Below, piece after piece: positions 26,168 to 36,025 of a stretch of DNA of 64,000 bases. Every line of letters begins with the position of its first letter. Position 1 is the stretch's first letter. Both the position numbers and the translations under genes were made by a program. Source of the stretch: Intestinirhabdus alba (GTDB taxonomy: Bacteria; Pseudomonadota; Gammaproteobacteria; Enterobacterales; Enterobacteriaceae). Location: NCBI RefSeq assembly GCF_009711095.1, contig NZ_WMJZ01000002.1, forward strand, positions 1 to 64,000, given 5' to 3'. The notes beneath the pieces were generated by a model. The model was not told the origin of the DNA. It did not search any database and saw only the letters and a list, made by a program, of their open reading frames with translations.

Positions 26168-26845
26168 ATGAAGTGGGACTGGATTTTCTTTGACGCCGAC
26201 GAGACGCTGTTCACCTTTGATGCGTTCAGCGGCCTGCAGCGGATGTTTCTTGACTATAGCGTGGCCTTTACCGCTGAGGATTTTCAGGACTACCAGGCCG
26301 TAAATAAACCGCTGTGGGCCGATTATCAGAACGGAGCCATTAGCGCGCTGCAGCTGCAGCACACCCGCTTTCGCAGCTGGGCCGAGCGTCTGAACGTGGA
26401 GCCGGGCCTGCTGAACGACGCCTTTATCAACGCGATGGCGGAGATCTGTGCGCCGCTGCCGGGAGCGGTGCCGCTGCTGAATGCGATTCGCGGCAGGTGT
26501 AAAATCGGCATCATTACCAACGGCTTTACCGCGCTGCAGCAGATCCGCCTGGAGCGCACCGGCCTGCGCGACTATTTCGATCTGCTGGTGATTTCCGAAC
26601 AGGTCGGCGTGGCGAAGCCCGACCGGCGGATCTTTGACTACGCGCTGGCGCTGGCAGGCAACCCCGATCGCGCCCGGGTGCTGATGGTTGGCGATACCGC
26701 GGAGTCGGACATTAAGGGTGGCATCAACGCCGGGCTGGCCACCTGCTGGCTGAATGCCCACGGCCAGCCGCAGCCTGAAGGCATCGCGCCAACGTGGACC
26801 GTGGCCTCGTTAGAGGAGCTGGGGCAGCTCCTGTGCAAACACTGA
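26168..26845 (+). CDS. yjjG: Pyrimidine 5'-nucleotidase YjjG (HAD family)
   Basis: House-cleaning nucleotidase that removes dUMP, dTMP and non-canonical pyrimidine monophosphates. 225 residues. HAD motif I D-A-D-E-T is at residues 9-13, motif II I-I-T-N-G near 118, motif III lysine in V-A-K-P-D-R-R-I-F and motif IV G-D-T-A-E-S-D near 178. AAGGGGTAAC precedes the ATG. It is the third gene of holD-rimI-yjjG. Confidence 0.95.
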   Translation: MKWDWIFFDADETLFTFDAFSGLQRMFLDYSVAFTAEDFQDYQAVNKPLWADYQNGAISALQLQHTRFRSWAERLNVEPGLLNDAFINAMAEICAPLPGAVPLLNAIRGRCKIGIITNGFTALQQIRLERTGLRDYFDLLVISEQVGVAKPDRRIFDYALALAGNPDRARVLMVGDTAESDIKGGINAGLATCWLNAHGQPQPEGIAPTWTVASLEELGQLLCKH

Positions 26846-26935
26846 TTGCCTCCCCCTTATTGATGGGTAAAATAGCCGCAATTTTTCGTTTTTAACATGC
26901 CCGGCGCGACGCCGCGCTTACTAAGAAGAAGCCTT

Positions 26936-28525
26936 ATGACGTTGTCTCCTTATCTGCAGGAGGTGGCTAAACGCCGCACTTTTGCCATTATTTCTCACCC
27001 GGACGCCGGTAAAACGACTATCACCGAGAAGGTGCTGCTGTTCGGACAGGCGATCCAGACCGCCGGTACGGTAAAGGGGCGCGGCTCCAGCCAGCATGCT
27101 AAATCCGACTGGATGGAGATGGAAAAACAGCGCGGGATCTCCATCACCACCTCGGTGATGCAGTTCCCCTACCACGACTGCCTGGTCAATCTGCTGGATA
27201 CGCCAGGGCACGAAGACTTTTCGGAAGATACCTACCGTACCCTGACGGCGGTGGACTGCTGCCTGATGGTGATCGACGCCGCGAAAGGCGTCGAGGATCG
27301 CACCCGCAAGCTGATGGAGGTCACCCGCCTGCGCGATACGCCGATCCTCACCTTTATGAACAAGCTTGACCGCGACATCCGCGATCCGATGGAGCTGCTG
27401 GATGAAGTAGAAAACGAGCTGAAGATTGGCTGTGCGCCCATCACCTGGCCCATTGGCTGCGGCAAGCTGTTTAAGGGGGTGTATCACCTCTATAAAGATG
27501 AGACCTATCTCTACCAGACCGGCAAGGGGCACACCATTCAGGAAGTGCGCATCGTCAAGGGGCTGGATAATCCGGATCTCGACGCCGCCGTCGGCGAAGA
27601 GCTGGCGCAGCAGCTGCGCGATGAGCTGGAGCTGGTGAAGGGAGCCTCTAACGAGTTCGATGAGGAGCTGTTCCTCGCCGGTGAAATTACCCCGGTCTTC
27701 TTCGGCACCGCGCTGGGCAACTTTGGCGTTGACCATATGCTGGACGGCCTGGTGGCATGGGCACCCGCGCCGATGCCGCGCCGGTCCGACACCCGCGTGG
27801 TGGAGGCCAGCGAAGAGAAGTTCACCGGCTTTGTCTTTAAGATTCAGGCCAATATGGACCCGAAGCACCGGGATCGGGTGGCCTTTATGCGCGTGGTTTC
27901 CGGCCGGTACGAGAAGGGCATGAAGCTGCGCCAGGTGCGCACCGGCAAGGATGTGGTTATCTCCGACGCGCTGACCTTTATGGCCGGTGACCGTTCCCAC
28001 GTGGAAGAGGCGTACCCCGGGGATATCCTCGGCCTGCACAACCACGGCACCATTCAGATTGGTGACACCTTCACCCAGGGCGAAATGATGAAGTTCACCG
28101 GCATTCCGAACTTCGCGCCGGAGCTGTTCCGCCGCATTCGCCTGAAGGACCCGCTGAAGCAGAAGCAGCTGCTGAAGGGGCTGGTTCAGCTCTCTGAAGA
28201 GGGGGCGGTGCAGGTGTTCCGCCCGCTCACCAACAACGATCTGATCGTCGGTGCGGTGGGGGTGCTGCAGTTTGATGTGGTAGTGGCACGCCTGAAGAGC
28301 GAATACAACGTCGAGGCTATTTATGAGTCCGTCAACGTGGCGACCGCCCGCTGGGTGGAGTGCGCGGATGCGAAGAAATTTGAAGAGTTCCGGCGCAAGA
28401 GTGAAACACAGCTGGCGCTGGACGGCGGCGACAACCTTGCCTATATCGCGCCCTCGATGGTGAACCTTAACCTGACTCAGGAGCGTTATCCGGACGTTCA
28501 GTTCCGTAAGACCCGGGAACATTGA
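26936..28525 (+). CDS. prfC: Peptide chain release factor 3 (RF3)
   Basis: GTPase that recycles RF1 and RF2 from the ribosome after peptide release. 529 residues as in E. coli. G1 is S-H-P-D-A-G-K-T-T (about 19-27), the switch region contains [11 protein letters not shown]3 is D-T-P-G-H-E, and G4 is N-K-L-D. Domains II and III follow. The M-T-L-S-P start is preferred over an upstream ATG 13 codons earlier. A terminator hairpin lies ten bases after the stop. Confidence 0.97.
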   Translation: MTLSPYLQEVAKRRTFAIISHPDAGKTTITEKVLLFGQAIQTAGTVKGRGSSQHAKSDWMEMEKQRGISITTSVMQFPYHDCLVNLLDTPGHEDFSEDTYRTLTAVDCCLMVIDAAKGVEDRTRKLMEVTRLRDTPILTFMNKLDRDIRDPMELLDEVENELKIGCAPITWPIGCGKLFKGVYHLYKDETYLYQTGKGHTIQEVRIVKGLDNPDLDAAVGEELAQQLRDELELVKGASNEFDEELFLAGEITPVFFGTALGNFGVDHMLDGLVAWAPAPMPRRSDTRVVEASEEKFTGFVFKIQANMDPKHRDRVAFMRVVSGRYEKGMKLRQVRTGKDVVISDALTFMAGDRSHVEEAYPGDILGLHNHGTIQIGDTFTQGEMMKFTGIPNFAPELFRRIRLKDPLKQKQLLKGLVQLSEEGAVQVFRPLTNNDLIVGAVGVLQFDVVVARLKSEYNVEAIYESVNVATARWVECADAKKFEEFRRKSETQLALDGGDNLAYIAPSMVNLNLTQERYPDVQFRKTREH

Positions 28526-28535
28526 TCGCCCTGCA

Positions 28536-28566
28536 GGGCGCAGCCTGGCTGCGCCCTGGACTTTTC
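28536..28566 (+). terminator. Terminator after prfC
   Basis: A nine-base perfect stem GGGCGCAGC / GCTGCGCCC with a CTG loop, followed after four bases by CTTTTCC. The T-run is short but the stem is strong. Confidence 0.65.
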
Positions 28567-28934
28567 CTGCCTTATTAGCCCCTTGCGGAATGTTCTTAAA
28601 TCCCTCTGTTTTACTTATGCCCGCCGATATTTTGCGCAATTCCCCAGGCGAGTTCGAAATTGTGATCTATATTTAACAAAGTGATGACATAAATATCCGC
28701 TTTAAATGCCGCTTGATGGGCTAAAGCCAGTTATTAAAGCTGATGTTTATTGTAATCACAATATTAATAACTGAATTAGCGTTACCAACGGCTGACCCGT
28801 TTCTCTCCCCGCAATAAGCGGTGAGTGTGATGGCTGGCATTGACATGCGCCCGGGTGAGTTCTCCCCATTCAGCAATGCAACCTTCGTGTTGCCTGAGCT
28901 CAAAATATTGAGCAAACCATACAGGAATAAATCG
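28567..28934 (+). other. osmY upstream region
   Basis: About 370 bases, AT-rich in the middle (28660-28780), with no gene. It should contain the osmY control region, which in E. coli is RpoS-dependent. I could not define one promoter with confidence. Confidence 0.4.
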
Positions 28935-29552
28935 ATGATGATGACAAGACTGAAGATTTCTAAAACTCTGCTGGCCGTCATGCTGACCTCCGCCGTGGCG
29001 ACTGGCTCGGCATTCGCAGAATCCAGCGCGGCCGATAAGGCGCACTCCGGCGCTGAAACCGCAGGGCAGAAAATCGATAGCTCTATGAATAAAGTCGGTA
29101 ACTTCATGGATGACAGCGCAATTACTGCGAAAGTAAAAGCGGCGCTGGTGGATCATGACACTATCAAGAGCACCGATATCTCCGTTAAAACTGAACACAA
29201 AGTGGTAACTCTGAGCGGCTTTGTGGAAAGCCAGGCCCAGGCCGAAGCGGCGGTGAAAGTGGCGAAAGGCGTGGAGGGCGTGACCTCCGTCAGCGATAAG
29301 CTGCACGTCCGCGACGGCAAATCCGGCTCGGTGAAAGGCTATGCTGGCGACGCGGCCACCACCAGCGAAATCAAGGCGAAGCTGCTGGCTGACGATAGCG
29401 TACCTTCCCGCAAGGTTAAAGTAGAAACCACCGACGGCGTGGTTCAGCTCTCCGGCACCGTGGATTCTCAGGCGCAAATCGATCGCGCTGAGAGCATCGC
29501 CAAAGCGGTTGACGGCGTGAAAAGCGTTAAAAACGATCTGAAAACAAAGTAA
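28935..29552 (+). CDS. osmY: Periplasmic stress protein/chaperone OsmY
   Basis: 205 residues (E. coli 201), with a typical signal peptide (M-M-M-T-R-L-K, hydrophobic run, A-F-A-E cleavage near residue 28). Two BON domains follow, each with D-x-x-I-x-A-K-V/L and a V-x-L-S-G-x-V-x-S/D-x-A-Q-A pattern. OsmY is induced by osmotic and stationary-phase stress and acts as a periplasmic chaperone for autotransporters. The extra residues relative to E. coli fall just after the signal peptide. AGGA precedes the ATG; a longer frame upstream is spacer. Confidence 0.96.
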   Translation: MMMTRLKISKTLLAVMLTSAVATGSAFAESSAADKAHSGAETAGQKIDSSMNKVGNFMDDSAITAKVKAALVDHDTIKSTDISVKTEHKVVTLSGFVESQAQAEAAVKVAKGVEGVTSVSDKLHVRDGKSGSVKGYAGDAATTSEIKAKLLADDSVPSRKVKVETTDGVVQLSGTVDSQAQIDRAESIAKAVDGVKSVKNDLKTK

Positions 29553-29567
29553 TACAGGGTCATTTGT

Positions 29568-29589
29568 CCTCCTGACTCTGGTCAGGAGG
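29568..29589. terminator. Hairpin after osmY
   Basis: A nine-base perfect stem CCTCCTGAC / GTCAGGAGG with a TCTG loop, 16 bases after the osmY stop. No T-run follows, so it may act as a 3' stabiliser rather than a terminator. Confidence 0.5.
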
Positions 29590-29642
29590 CGCAATGGACA
29601 CCCGTCTTAAATTATCGCAAATGAGTGGCCCGATGGCTCATA

Positions 29643-29764
29643 TATACCCATAACAATTTAGGTTGCAGGCCAAAACGCAGCGCGTTTTGAACGGCCCCAG
29701 AGCTGGCCCTGGTGGGGTGGGCCGAATAAAGCCAACGCAGATGCAACCTGAAGGATGACGGGTG
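29643..29764. repeat. ERIC-like composite, short form (122 bp)
   Basis: ERIC ends (TATACCCATAACAATTTAGG, and GATGCAACCTGAAGGATGAC then GGGT) enclose the AAAACGCAGCGCGTTTT module and the GGCCGAATAAAGCCAACGC block. The canonical ERIC core is absent. It is close to the copy at 49377 and ends 39 bases before ytjA. Confidence 0.75.
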
Positions 29765-29802
29765 GAAAGCGGTCAACATTAACTATGGTAAAGGAGAGGG
29801 CT

Positions 29803-29964
29803 ATGTTTCGTTGGGGTATTATATTTCTGGTTATCGCGTTAATTGCCGCAGCCCTGGGTTTTGGCGGTCTGGCCGGTACGGCCGCAGGCGCGGCGAAAAT
29901 CGTTTTTGTGGTGGGTATTATCCTGTTCCTGGTCAGCCTGTTTATGGGCCGTAAACGACCCTAG
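29803..29964 (+). CDS. ytjA: Small membrane protein YtjA (DUF1328)
   Basis: 53 residues, two hydrophobic segments joined by a Gly/Ala-rich turn ([14 protein letters not shown]) and ending in M-G-R-K-R-P. As far as I recall it is the same as the E. coli protein at every position. The start follows AAGGAGAG. The family is widespread next to stress genes such as osmY; the function is unknown. A good terminator follows. Confidence 0.93.
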
Positions 29965-29994
29965 CAGGCTATCAGCAAGAAGTATTTGTACCAG

Positions 29995-30018
29995 GCCAGT
30001 CCAGCGGACTGGCTTTTC
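29995..30018 (+). terminator. Terminator after ytjA
   Basis: An eight-base stem GCCAGTCC / GGACTGGC with an AGC loop and TTTT, followed by a further GGTTTT. Confidence 0.75.
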
Positions 30019-30081
30019 TGGTTTTAGCCGCCGGCAAATTGCGCTACTTTGTTATTCTGATTATCGGTAAGGAAGGCAGAG

Positions 30082-31155
30082 ATGGGGCAGAGAATTCCCG
30101 TGACGCTCGGTAATATTGCGCCGCTATCGTTGAGTCGCTTTAACCCCGGTCGCCTGGCGATTATATGTGAAGGGGGCGGGCAGCGGGGTATTTTCACCGC
30201 CGGCGTGCTGGATGAATTTATGCGCGCGCAGTTTAACCCTTTCGATCTGTTCCTCGGCACCTCGGCGGGGGCCCAGAACCTTTCCGCCTACCTGTGCAAT
30301 CAGCCTGGCTATGCCCGCAGGGTGATTATGCATTACACCACCCGCCGCGAGTTTTTTGACCCGCTGCGCTTTGTGCGGGGCGGCAACCTGATCGATCTTG
30401 ACTGGCTGGTGGCCTCGACCGCGGACAAGATGCCGCTGCAGATGGACACCGCGGCGCGGCTGTTTGACAGCGGAAAAGCCTTCTACATGTGCGCCTGCCG
30501 CGGCGACGACTATACGCCGGGCTACTTTTCGCCCACCTCGCAAAACTGGCTCGATCTGATCCGCGCTTCCAGCGCCATTCCCGGCTTCTACCGCAGCGGC
30601 GTGGTGCTGGACGGCGTCAACTACCTCGACGGCGGCATCAGCGACGCGATCCCGGTGCAGGAAGCGGCAAGGCTGGGGGCCCAGACGCTGGTGGTGATCC
30701 GCACCGTTCCCTCGCAAATGTACTACACGCCGCAGTGGTTCCGCCGCATGGAGCGCTGGCTGGGGGAAGGTAGCCTGCAGCCGCTGGTGAACCTGGTTCA
30801 GCATCACGAGGAGAGCTACAGCAAGATTCAGCGGTTTATCGAGAAGCCGCCGGGCAAGCTGCGTATTTTTGAAATTTATCCGCCGAAGCCGCTGCGCAGC
30901 ATGGCGCTGGGCAGCCGTATTCCGGCGCTGCGTGAGGATTACCGGATCGGACGCCAGTGCGGCCGCTATTTTCTCGCCACCATCGGCAAGCTGCTGATGG
31001 ACGTTCCACCGCTGACCCGGCATCTTCCGCGGATCGTCACCCCCGCGCCCGTTGTGGTGCCGCCGGCACCGGTAGCCAATGACGCCCACGCGGCGGCGGT
31101 GACCGACGCGCCGCAGGCCAACGACGCGACGCTCAACGATGAGGATCTGGCGTGA
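30082..31155 (+). CDS. yjjU: Patatin-like phospholipase YjjU
   Basis: 357 residues. The patatin fold shows the oxyanion loop C-E-G-G-G-Q-R-G near residue 30, the nucleophile elbow G-T-S-A-G near 60, and the catalytic D-G-G (Y-L-D-G-G-I) near 188, so a Ser-Asp dyad lipid hydrolase is predicted. The last 40 residues are Ala/Pro/Val-rich and probably flexible. GAAGGCAG precedes the ATG. It overlaps yjjV by four bases. The substrate is unknown. Confidence 0.93.
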   Translation: MGQRIPVTLGNIAPLSLSRFNPGRLAIICEGGGQRGIFTAGVLDEFMRAQFNPFDLFLGTSAGAQNLSAYLCNQPGYARRVIMHYTTRREFFDPLRFVRGGNLIDLDWLVASTADKMPLQMDTAARLFDSGKAFYMCACRGDDYTPGYFSPTSQNWLDLIRASSAIPGFYRSGVVLDGVNYLDGGISDAIPVQEAARLGAQTLVVIRTVPSQMYYTPQWFRRMERWLGEGSLQPLVNLVQHHEESYSKIQRFIEKPPGKLRIFEIYPPKPLRSMALGSRIPALREDYRIGRQCGRYFLATIGKLLMDVPPLTRHLPRIVTPAPVVVPPAPVANDAHAAAVTDAPQANDATLNDEDLA

Positions 31156-31928
31156 GCCGTCGTTTTATCGACACCCACTGCCATTTTGATTTTCCGCCGT
31201 TCGCCGGGGAGGAGGCCGACAGCATCGCGCGCGCCGCCCGGGTGGGGGTGGAAAAAATCCTTGTCCCCGCCGTGCAGGCCGCGCACTTTGCCCGGGTGCT
31301 GACGCTGGCGGAGCGGCACCCACCGCTGTACGCCGCGCTGGGGCTGCATCCCATCGTCACCGAAATCCATCGCGACGAGGATATCGATCGGCTGCAGCAG
31401 CAGCTGGCGCACCGCCCCCGCAGGCTGGTGGCAATTGGCGAGATCGGTCTCGATCTCTTTCGCGATAACCCGCAGTTTGACCGCCAGGAGCAGCTGCTGG
31501 CGGCCCAGCTTCGGCTGGCGAAACGCTACGATCTGCCGGTGATCCTCCATTCCCGCCGTACCCACGACCGGCTGGCGATGCACCTGAAGCGCCACGCTCT
31601 GCCGCGAACCGGCGTAGTACACGGCTTTGCCGGCAGCCTGCAGCAGGCGGAGCGTTTTGTGCAGCTGGGATACCGGATCGGCGTCGGCGGCACCATCAGC
31701 TATCCGCGGGCGGCGAAAACCCGCAGCGTGATGGCGCGGCTGCCGCTGAGCGCGCTGCTGCTGGAGACCGACGCGCCGGATATGCCGCTGAACGGCTTTC
31801 AGGGGCAGCCTAACCGCCCGGAGCGGGCGGCCGACGTGTTTGACGCGCTCTGCGCGCTGCGCCCGGAGCCGGCGGCGGAGATTGCCGATGCGCTGTACCA
31901 CAACGCCACGACGCTGTTTAATCTCTGA
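31152..31928 (+). CDS. yjjV: TatD-family metal-dependent hydrolase YjjV
   Basis: 258 residues. TatD/PHP-like barrel with metal ligands in D-T-H-C-H-F-D near the start, the E of I-G-E-I-G-L-D, H of V-I-L-H-S-R, H of V-V-H-G-F and D of L-E-T-D-A-P. Members are 3'-5' DNases or related hydrolases. It starts at a GTG that overlaps the yjjU stop (GTGA). In E. coli yjjW-yjjI follow downstream; here they are absent. Confidence 0.93.
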   Translation: MSRRFIDTHCHFDFPPFAGEEADSIARAARVGVEKILVPAVQAAHFARVLTLAERHPPLYAALGLHPIVTEIHRDEDIDRLQQQLAHRPRRLVAIGEIGLDLFRDNPQFDRQEQLLAAQLRLAKRYDLPVILHSRRTHDRLAMHLKRHALPRTGVVHGFAGSLQQAERFVQLGYRIGVGGTISYPRAAKTRSVMARLPLSALLLETDAPDMPLNGFQGQPNRPERAADVFDALCALRPEPAAEIADALYHNATTLFNL

Positions 31929-32202
31929 CGACAGAACTTCCCATCTTTCGCGCCCGCAGTGCGTCCGCCAGCAGCGCTCTGCAGGCTGGTCGTTGCTGTC
32001 CACAAGACGGCTCAGTGTCCCCGGCTGCGGATCGTCGATAAAGGCCAGCAGAGGCGACACCCGCTTCTGCCCGGTATTGGCGCGTAAAATAGCGCGGACA
32101 GGCGGGGCGTCGGCCGGGCCGATGTTAGCGTGGACAAAGGCGTCCGACAGGGGAGCAAGGATAGCGCCGGAAGCGTGCTATTCGAATGTCGATTGCTTGT
32201 TG
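31929..32202 (-). other. Unrecognised protein-like remnant upstream of deoC
   Basis: The yjjV-deoC gap carries, on the minus strand, an open stretch of about 80 codons (A-I-L-A-P-L-S-D-A-F-V ... P-L-L-A-F-I-D-D-P-Q-P-G-T-L-S-R-L-V) with coding-like composition. It has a stop just upstream, no start codon with a ribosome site, and no family that I recognise. It may be the relic of a displaced gene, or chance. Confidence 0.3.
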
Positions 32203-32218
32203 TGTTAAAATTCTAACA
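32203..32218. promoter_or_regulatory. Upstream DeoR operator
   Basis: TGTTAAAATTCTAACA matches the DeoR palindrome TGTTAGAATTCTAACA at 15 of 16 positions. It lies 199 bases upstream of the second DeoR site, which would permit DNA looping by the DeoR octamer. It probably corresponds to deoP1 control. Confidence 0.8.
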
Positions 32219-32368
32219 TGGCGTTGCAGCCGTGCATCAGGATGGCCAGAAAAGGGGCGTAGCCGGGAAGCCGCGTAGCGTGGCGGCCGTCACGCCCGTT
32301 GACAAAGCAGAACCTGTTGAAGTATGTCGCATTATAGTCCTGCAAAAATGCACTAAGTTTTCATTAAC

Positions 32369-32384
32369 TGTGATGTATATCGAA
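32369..32384 (+). promoter_or_regulatory. CRP site of the deo P2 promoter
   Basis: TGTGA-N6-TCGAA is placed about 40.5 bases before the likely transcription start that follows TAGAAT (32405-32410). The surrounding sequence (TGTGATGTATATCGAA ... ATGTTAGAATA) resembles E. coli deoP2 closely. Confidence 0.75.
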
Positions 32385-32401
32385 ATGTCACTGCGGGTCA
32401 A

Positions 32402-32417
32402 TGTTAGAATAGTCACA
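32402..32417 (+). promoter_or_regulatory. DeoR operator over the deo P2 start
   Basis: TGTTAGAATAGTCACA matches the DeoR operator at 13 of 16 positions and contains the -10 TAGAAT, so DeoR bound here would block initiation. Confidence 0.75.
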
Positions 32418-32462
32418 GATCTGCCGGATAAACTATTTACGGCGATGCCGTTGGAGAACGAT

Positions 32463-33242
32463 ATGAGCGATTTAACCGCCAGCAGCCTGCGTGCGCTGAA
32501 GCTGATGGACCTGACCACCCTCAACGAAGATGATACCGAAGAGAAGGTGATCGCCCTGTGCCGTCAGGCGAAAACCCCGGTCGGCAATACCGCCGCGATC
32601 TGTATCTATCCGCGCTTTATCCCCGCTGCGCGTAAGGCCCTGGCGGAGCAGGGCACCCCGGAGATCCGCATTGCCACCGTCACCAACTTCCCCCACGGTA
32701 ACGACGATATTGCGGCAGCGCTGGCCGAAACCCGCGCCGCCATCGCCCTGGGGGCCGACGAGGTGGACGTGGTGTTTCCATACCGGGCGCTGATGGCCGG
32801 TAATGAGCAGGTGGGCTTCGATCTGGTGAAAGCCTGCAAAGAGGTCTGCGCGGCGGCCAACGTGCTGCTGAAGGTGATTATTGAAACCGGCGAGCTGAAG
32901 GAGGAGTCCCTGATCCGCAAAGCTTCTGAGATCGCCATCCGGGCCGGTGCCGATTTTATTAAAACCTCAACCGGCAAGGTGCCGGTGAACGCCACCCCGG
33001 AAAGCGCGCGCATTATGCTGGAGACCATCCGCGATATGGGAGTGGAAAAAACCGTTGGCTTCAAGCCTGCGGGCGGCGTGCGCAGCGCTGAAGACGCGCA
33101 GACGTTCCTCGCTATCGCCGACGCGCTGTTTGGCGCTGAGTGGGCGGACGCCCGCCACTATCGCTTCGGTGCCTCCAGCCTGCTGGCGAGCCTGCTGAGC
33201 GCGCTGGGCCACGGCGACGGCAAGAGCGCCAGCGGCTACTAG
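32463..33242 (+). CDS. deoC: Deoxyribose-phosphate aldolase
   Basis: Cleaves 2-deoxyribose 5-phosphate to glyceraldehyde 3-phosphate and acetaldehyde, the last step of deoxynucleoside catabolism. 259 residues as in E. coli. The Schiff-base lysine is in [10 protein letters not shown] (about 167) and the proton-relay lysine in [10 protein letters not shown] (about 201). GGAGA precedes the ATG; a longer frame through the promoter is rejected. First gene of deoCABD, controlled by DeoR and CRP sites upstream. Confidence 0.97.
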   Translation: MSDLTASSLRALKLMDLTTLNEDDTEEKVIALCRQAKTPVGNTAAICIYPRFIPAARKALAEQGTPEIRIATVTNFPHGNDDIAAALAETRAAIALGADEVDVVFPYRALMAGNEQVGFDLVKACKEVCAAANVLLKVIIETGELKEESLIRKASEIAIRAGADFIKTSTGKVPVNATPESARIMLETIRDMGVEKTVGFKPAGGVRSAEDAQTFLAIADALFGAEWADARHYRFGASSLLASLLSALGHGDGKSASGY

Positions 33243-33320
33243 TCCAGGGCGCGCCCGCTATGCCCCGGCATCGGTTCGCCGCGTCGGAGAGCTTAACCCG
33301 CAAAGCACCGGAGGTTTACC

Positions 33321-34649
33321 TTGTTTCTCGCACAGGAAATTATTCGTAAAAAGCGCGACGGCCATGCGCTCAGCGATGAAGAGATCCGCTTTTTCATCAA
33401 TGGCATTCGCGATAACACCATCTCCGAAGGGCAGATTGCCGCCCTGGCGATGACCATCTTTTTTCACGATATGGCGGCCGGGGAGCGCGTCTCGCTGACC
33501 ATGGCGATGCGGGACTCCGGCACCGTTCTCGACTGGAAACCCCTGCATCTGAACGGGCCTGTCGTCGATAAGCACTCCACCGGCGGCGTGGGCGATGTGA
33601 CATCCCTGATGCTCGGCCCTATGGTGGCGGCCTGCGGCGGCTATGTTCCGATGATCTCCGGGCGCGGTCTTGGCCACACCGGCGGCACGCTCGATAAGCT
33701 GGAGGCGATTCCGGGCTTTGATATCTTCCCGGACGACGGCCGCTTCCGCGACATTATCCAGGAGAACGGGGTGGCGATCGTGGGCCAGACCAGCTCGCTG
33801 GCCCCGGCGGATAAACGCTTTTATGCCACCCGCGATATTACCGCGACGGTGGACTCGATTCCGTTGATTACCGCCTCCATCCTCGCCAAAAAGCTGGCGG
33901 AGGGGCTGGATGCGCTGGTGATGGACGTGAAGGTGGGCAGCGGCGCGTTTATGCCGTCCCTGGCCCTTTCCGAAGCGCTCGCCTCGGCGATCGTCAACGT
34001 GGCGAACGGCGCGGGCGTGCGTACCACCGCGCTGCTGACCGATATGAACCAGGCGCTGGCTTCCAGCGCGGGGAATGCCGTGGAGGTGCGCGAAGCGGTG
34101 CAGTTCCTGACCGGTGAGTACCGTAATCCGCGTCTGTTTGAGGTGACGATGGCGCTGGGCGTGGAGATGTTGATCTCCGGCCGGCTCGCCAGCGACGCCG
34201 ACGAAGCGCGGGCGAAGCTGCAGGCGGCGCTGGACAGCGGCAGGGCGGCGGAAATTTTTGGCCGTATGGTCGCGGCGCAGAAAGGGCCGGCCGACTTTGT
34301 CGAGCGCTATGCGACCTATCTGCCCACCGCCACGCTCAGCAAGGCGGTGTATGCCGAGACGGAGGGCTTTGTCAGCGCGATGGATACCCGCGCGCTCGGC
34401 ATGGCGGTGGTCTCCCTGGGCGGCGGACGTCGCCAGGCGTCGGATATCATTGACTACAGCGTCGGCCTGACGGACCTCGCGCGGCTGGGCGATCGGCTGG
34501 ACGGGCAGCGCCCGCTGGCGGTGATCCACGCCAGAGATGAGTCCAGCTGGCAGGCGGCGGCGCAGGCCGTCAAAGCGGCCATGACCCTTGCCGATAGCGC
34601 GCCGGAGGCGGGGCCAACGGTCTATCGCCGCATCGCTGGCGCAGCCTGA
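33321..34649 (+). CDS. deoA: Thymidine phosphorylase
   Basis: Converts thymidine or deoxyuridine plus phosphate to the free base and deoxyribose 1-phosphate. 442 residues (E. coli 440). The glycosyltransferase family 3 signature [16 protein letters not shown] is near residue 115, and the phosphate loop K-H-S-T-G-G-V-G-D near 84. It starts at TTG behind GGAGG, the same unusual start as in E. coli. Second gene of the deo operon. Confidence 0.97.
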   Translation: MFLAQEIIRKKRDGHALSDEEIRFFINGIRDNTISEGQIAALAMTIFFHDMAAGERVSLTMAMRDSGTVLDWKPLHLNGPVVDKHSTGGVGDVTSLMLGPMVAACGGYVPMISGRGLGHTGGTLDKLEAIPGFDIFPDDGRFRDIIQENGVAIVGQTSSLAPADKRFYATRDITATVDSIPLITASILAKKLAEGLDALVMDVKVGSGAFMPSLALSEALASAIVNVANGAGVRTTALLTDMNQALASSAGNAVEVREAVQFLTGEYRNPRLFEVTMALGVEMLISGRLASDADEARAKLQAALDSGRAAEIFGRMVAAQKGPADFVERYATYLPTATLSKAVYAETEGFVSAMDTRALGMAVVSLGGGRRQASDIIDYSVGLTDLARLGDRLDGQRPLAVIHARDESSWQAAAQAVKAAMTLADSAPEAGPTVYRRIAGAA

Positions 34650-34748
34650 GCTGCGGCGCGCATCGGCCCGCCATTTTTCCAAAAGGCTAACGGTTTGCGG
34701 TATACTGATCCGATCGCTTTTTTGCAGCGCAACATGTAGGAGAACAAG

Positions 34749-35972
34749 ATGAAACGTGCATTTATTATGGTGCTGGACTCCTTTGGCATTGGTGCGGCTG
34801 AAGATGCAGAGCGCTTCGGCGACGCTGGCTCGGACACCCTGGGCCATATCGCGGAAGCCTGCGCCAGAGGGGAGGCGGATCGCGGACGTAGCGGCCCACT
34901 GAACCTGCCTAACTTCACCCGGCTTGGCCTGGCGAAGGCCCATGAAGGCTCCACCGGCCGCGTCGCCGCCGGACTGGACGGCAGCGCGGAGGTCATCGGT
35001 GCCTGGGCATGGGCGCAGGAGCTCTCCTCCGGTAAAGATACCCCCTCCGGACACTGGGAAATCGCCGGCGTGCCGGTGCTGTTTGACTGGGGCTATTTTA
35101 CCGACCAGCAAAACAGCTTCCCCCAGGCGCTGCTCGATAAGCTGGTGCAGCGCGCCGGGCTGCCGGGCTATCTCGGCAACTGCCACGCTTCCGGCACCGA
35201 GATCCTCGACCGGCTGGGCGAAGAGCATATGCAGAGCGGCAAGCCGATCTTCTATACCTCCGCCGACTCCGTGTTCCAGATTGCCTGTCACGAAGAGACT
35301 TTCGGCCTCGATAAACTCTATGAGCTGTGTGAAATCGCCCGGGAGGAGCTGACCGAGGGCGGCTATAACATTGGCCGCGTCATCGCCCGGCCGTTTATTG
35401 GCGATAAGGCCGGCAGCTTCCAGCGCACCGGCAACCGTCACGATCTCGCCGTGGAGCCACCGGCACCGACCATCCTGCAAAAGCTGGTGGACGAGAAGCA
35501 GGGCCAGGTGGTTTCCGTCGGCAAAATCGCCGATATCTATGCCAACTGCGGGATCACGAAAAAGGTGAAGGCCACGGGGCTGGACGCGCTGTTCGACGCC
35601 ACCGTTCAGGAGATGAAGACGGCGGGCGACAACACCATCGTCTTTACCAACTTCGTGGACTTTGACTCCTCCTGGGGACACCGCCGCGACGTGGCGGGCT
35701 ATGCCGCAGGCCTCGAACTCTTTGACCGTCGCCTGCCGGAGCTGATGGCGCTGGTGGGGGAAGACGACATCCTGATCCTGACCGCCGACCACGGATGCGA
35801 TCCGACCTGGCGCGGCACCGAGCACACCCGCGAGCACATTCCGGTGCTTATCTACGGGCCAAAGGTGAAACCCGGCTCTCTCGGCCACCGGGAGACCTTC
35901 GCGGATATCGGCCAGACCCTGGCAACCTGGTTTGGCACCTCCGCGATGGACTATGGCAAAGCGATGTTCTGA
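34749..35972 (+). CDS. deoB: Phosphopentomutase
   Basis: Interconverts (deoxy)ribose 1- and 5-phosphate, linking DeoA/DeoD to DeoC. 407 residues as in E. coli. Alkaline-phosphatase superfamily metal ligands appear in V-L-D-S-F-G-I-G (residues 8-15), F-V-D-F-D and T-A-D-H-G-C-D-P-T near the end. Preceded by AGGAGAAC. A TATACT hexamer 50 bases upstream of the start may be the internal deo promoter known in E. coli. A terminator-like hairpin lies after the stop, before deoD. Confidence 0.97.
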   Translation: MKRAFIMVLDSFGIGAAEDAERFGDAGSDTLGHIAEACARGEADRGRSGPLNLPNFTRLGLAKAHEGSTGRVAAGLDGSAEVIGAWAWAQELSSGKDTPSGHWEIAGVPVLFDWGYFTDQQNSFPQALLDKLVQRAGLPGYLGNCHASGTEILDRLGEEHMQSGKPIFYTSADSVFQIACHEETFGLDKLYELCEIAREELTEGGYNIGRVIARPFIGDKAGSFQRTGNRHDLAVEPPAPTILQKLVDEKQGQVVSVGKIADIYANCGITKKVKATGLDALFDATVQEMKTAGDNTIVFTNFVDFDSSWGHRRDVAGYAAGLELFDRRLPELMALVGEDDILILTADHGCDPTWRGTEHTREHIPVLIYGPKVKPGSLGHRETFADIGQTLATWFGTSAMDYGKAMF

Positions 35973-35978
35973 CCATTC

Positions 35979-36002
35979 GGGCGGTTTTTTCCGCCCTTTT
36001 TT
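35979..36002 (+). terminator. Terminator-like hairpin between deoB and deoD
   Basis: A six-base stem GGGCGG / CCGCCC with a T6 loop and a T6 tail, starting seven bases after the deoB stop and ending 24 bases before the deoD start. It probably reduces deoD relative to deoCAB. Confidence 0.7.
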
Positions 36003-36025
36003 ATTGATAATGAAAGGATATTACG

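Noticed and set aside
26921-28639. 572-codon frame opposite prfC, and similar long frames opposite deoA and ettA
   Set aside because: Long antisense frames are expected opposite GC-rich genes; prfC, deoA and ettA are certain on the other strand.
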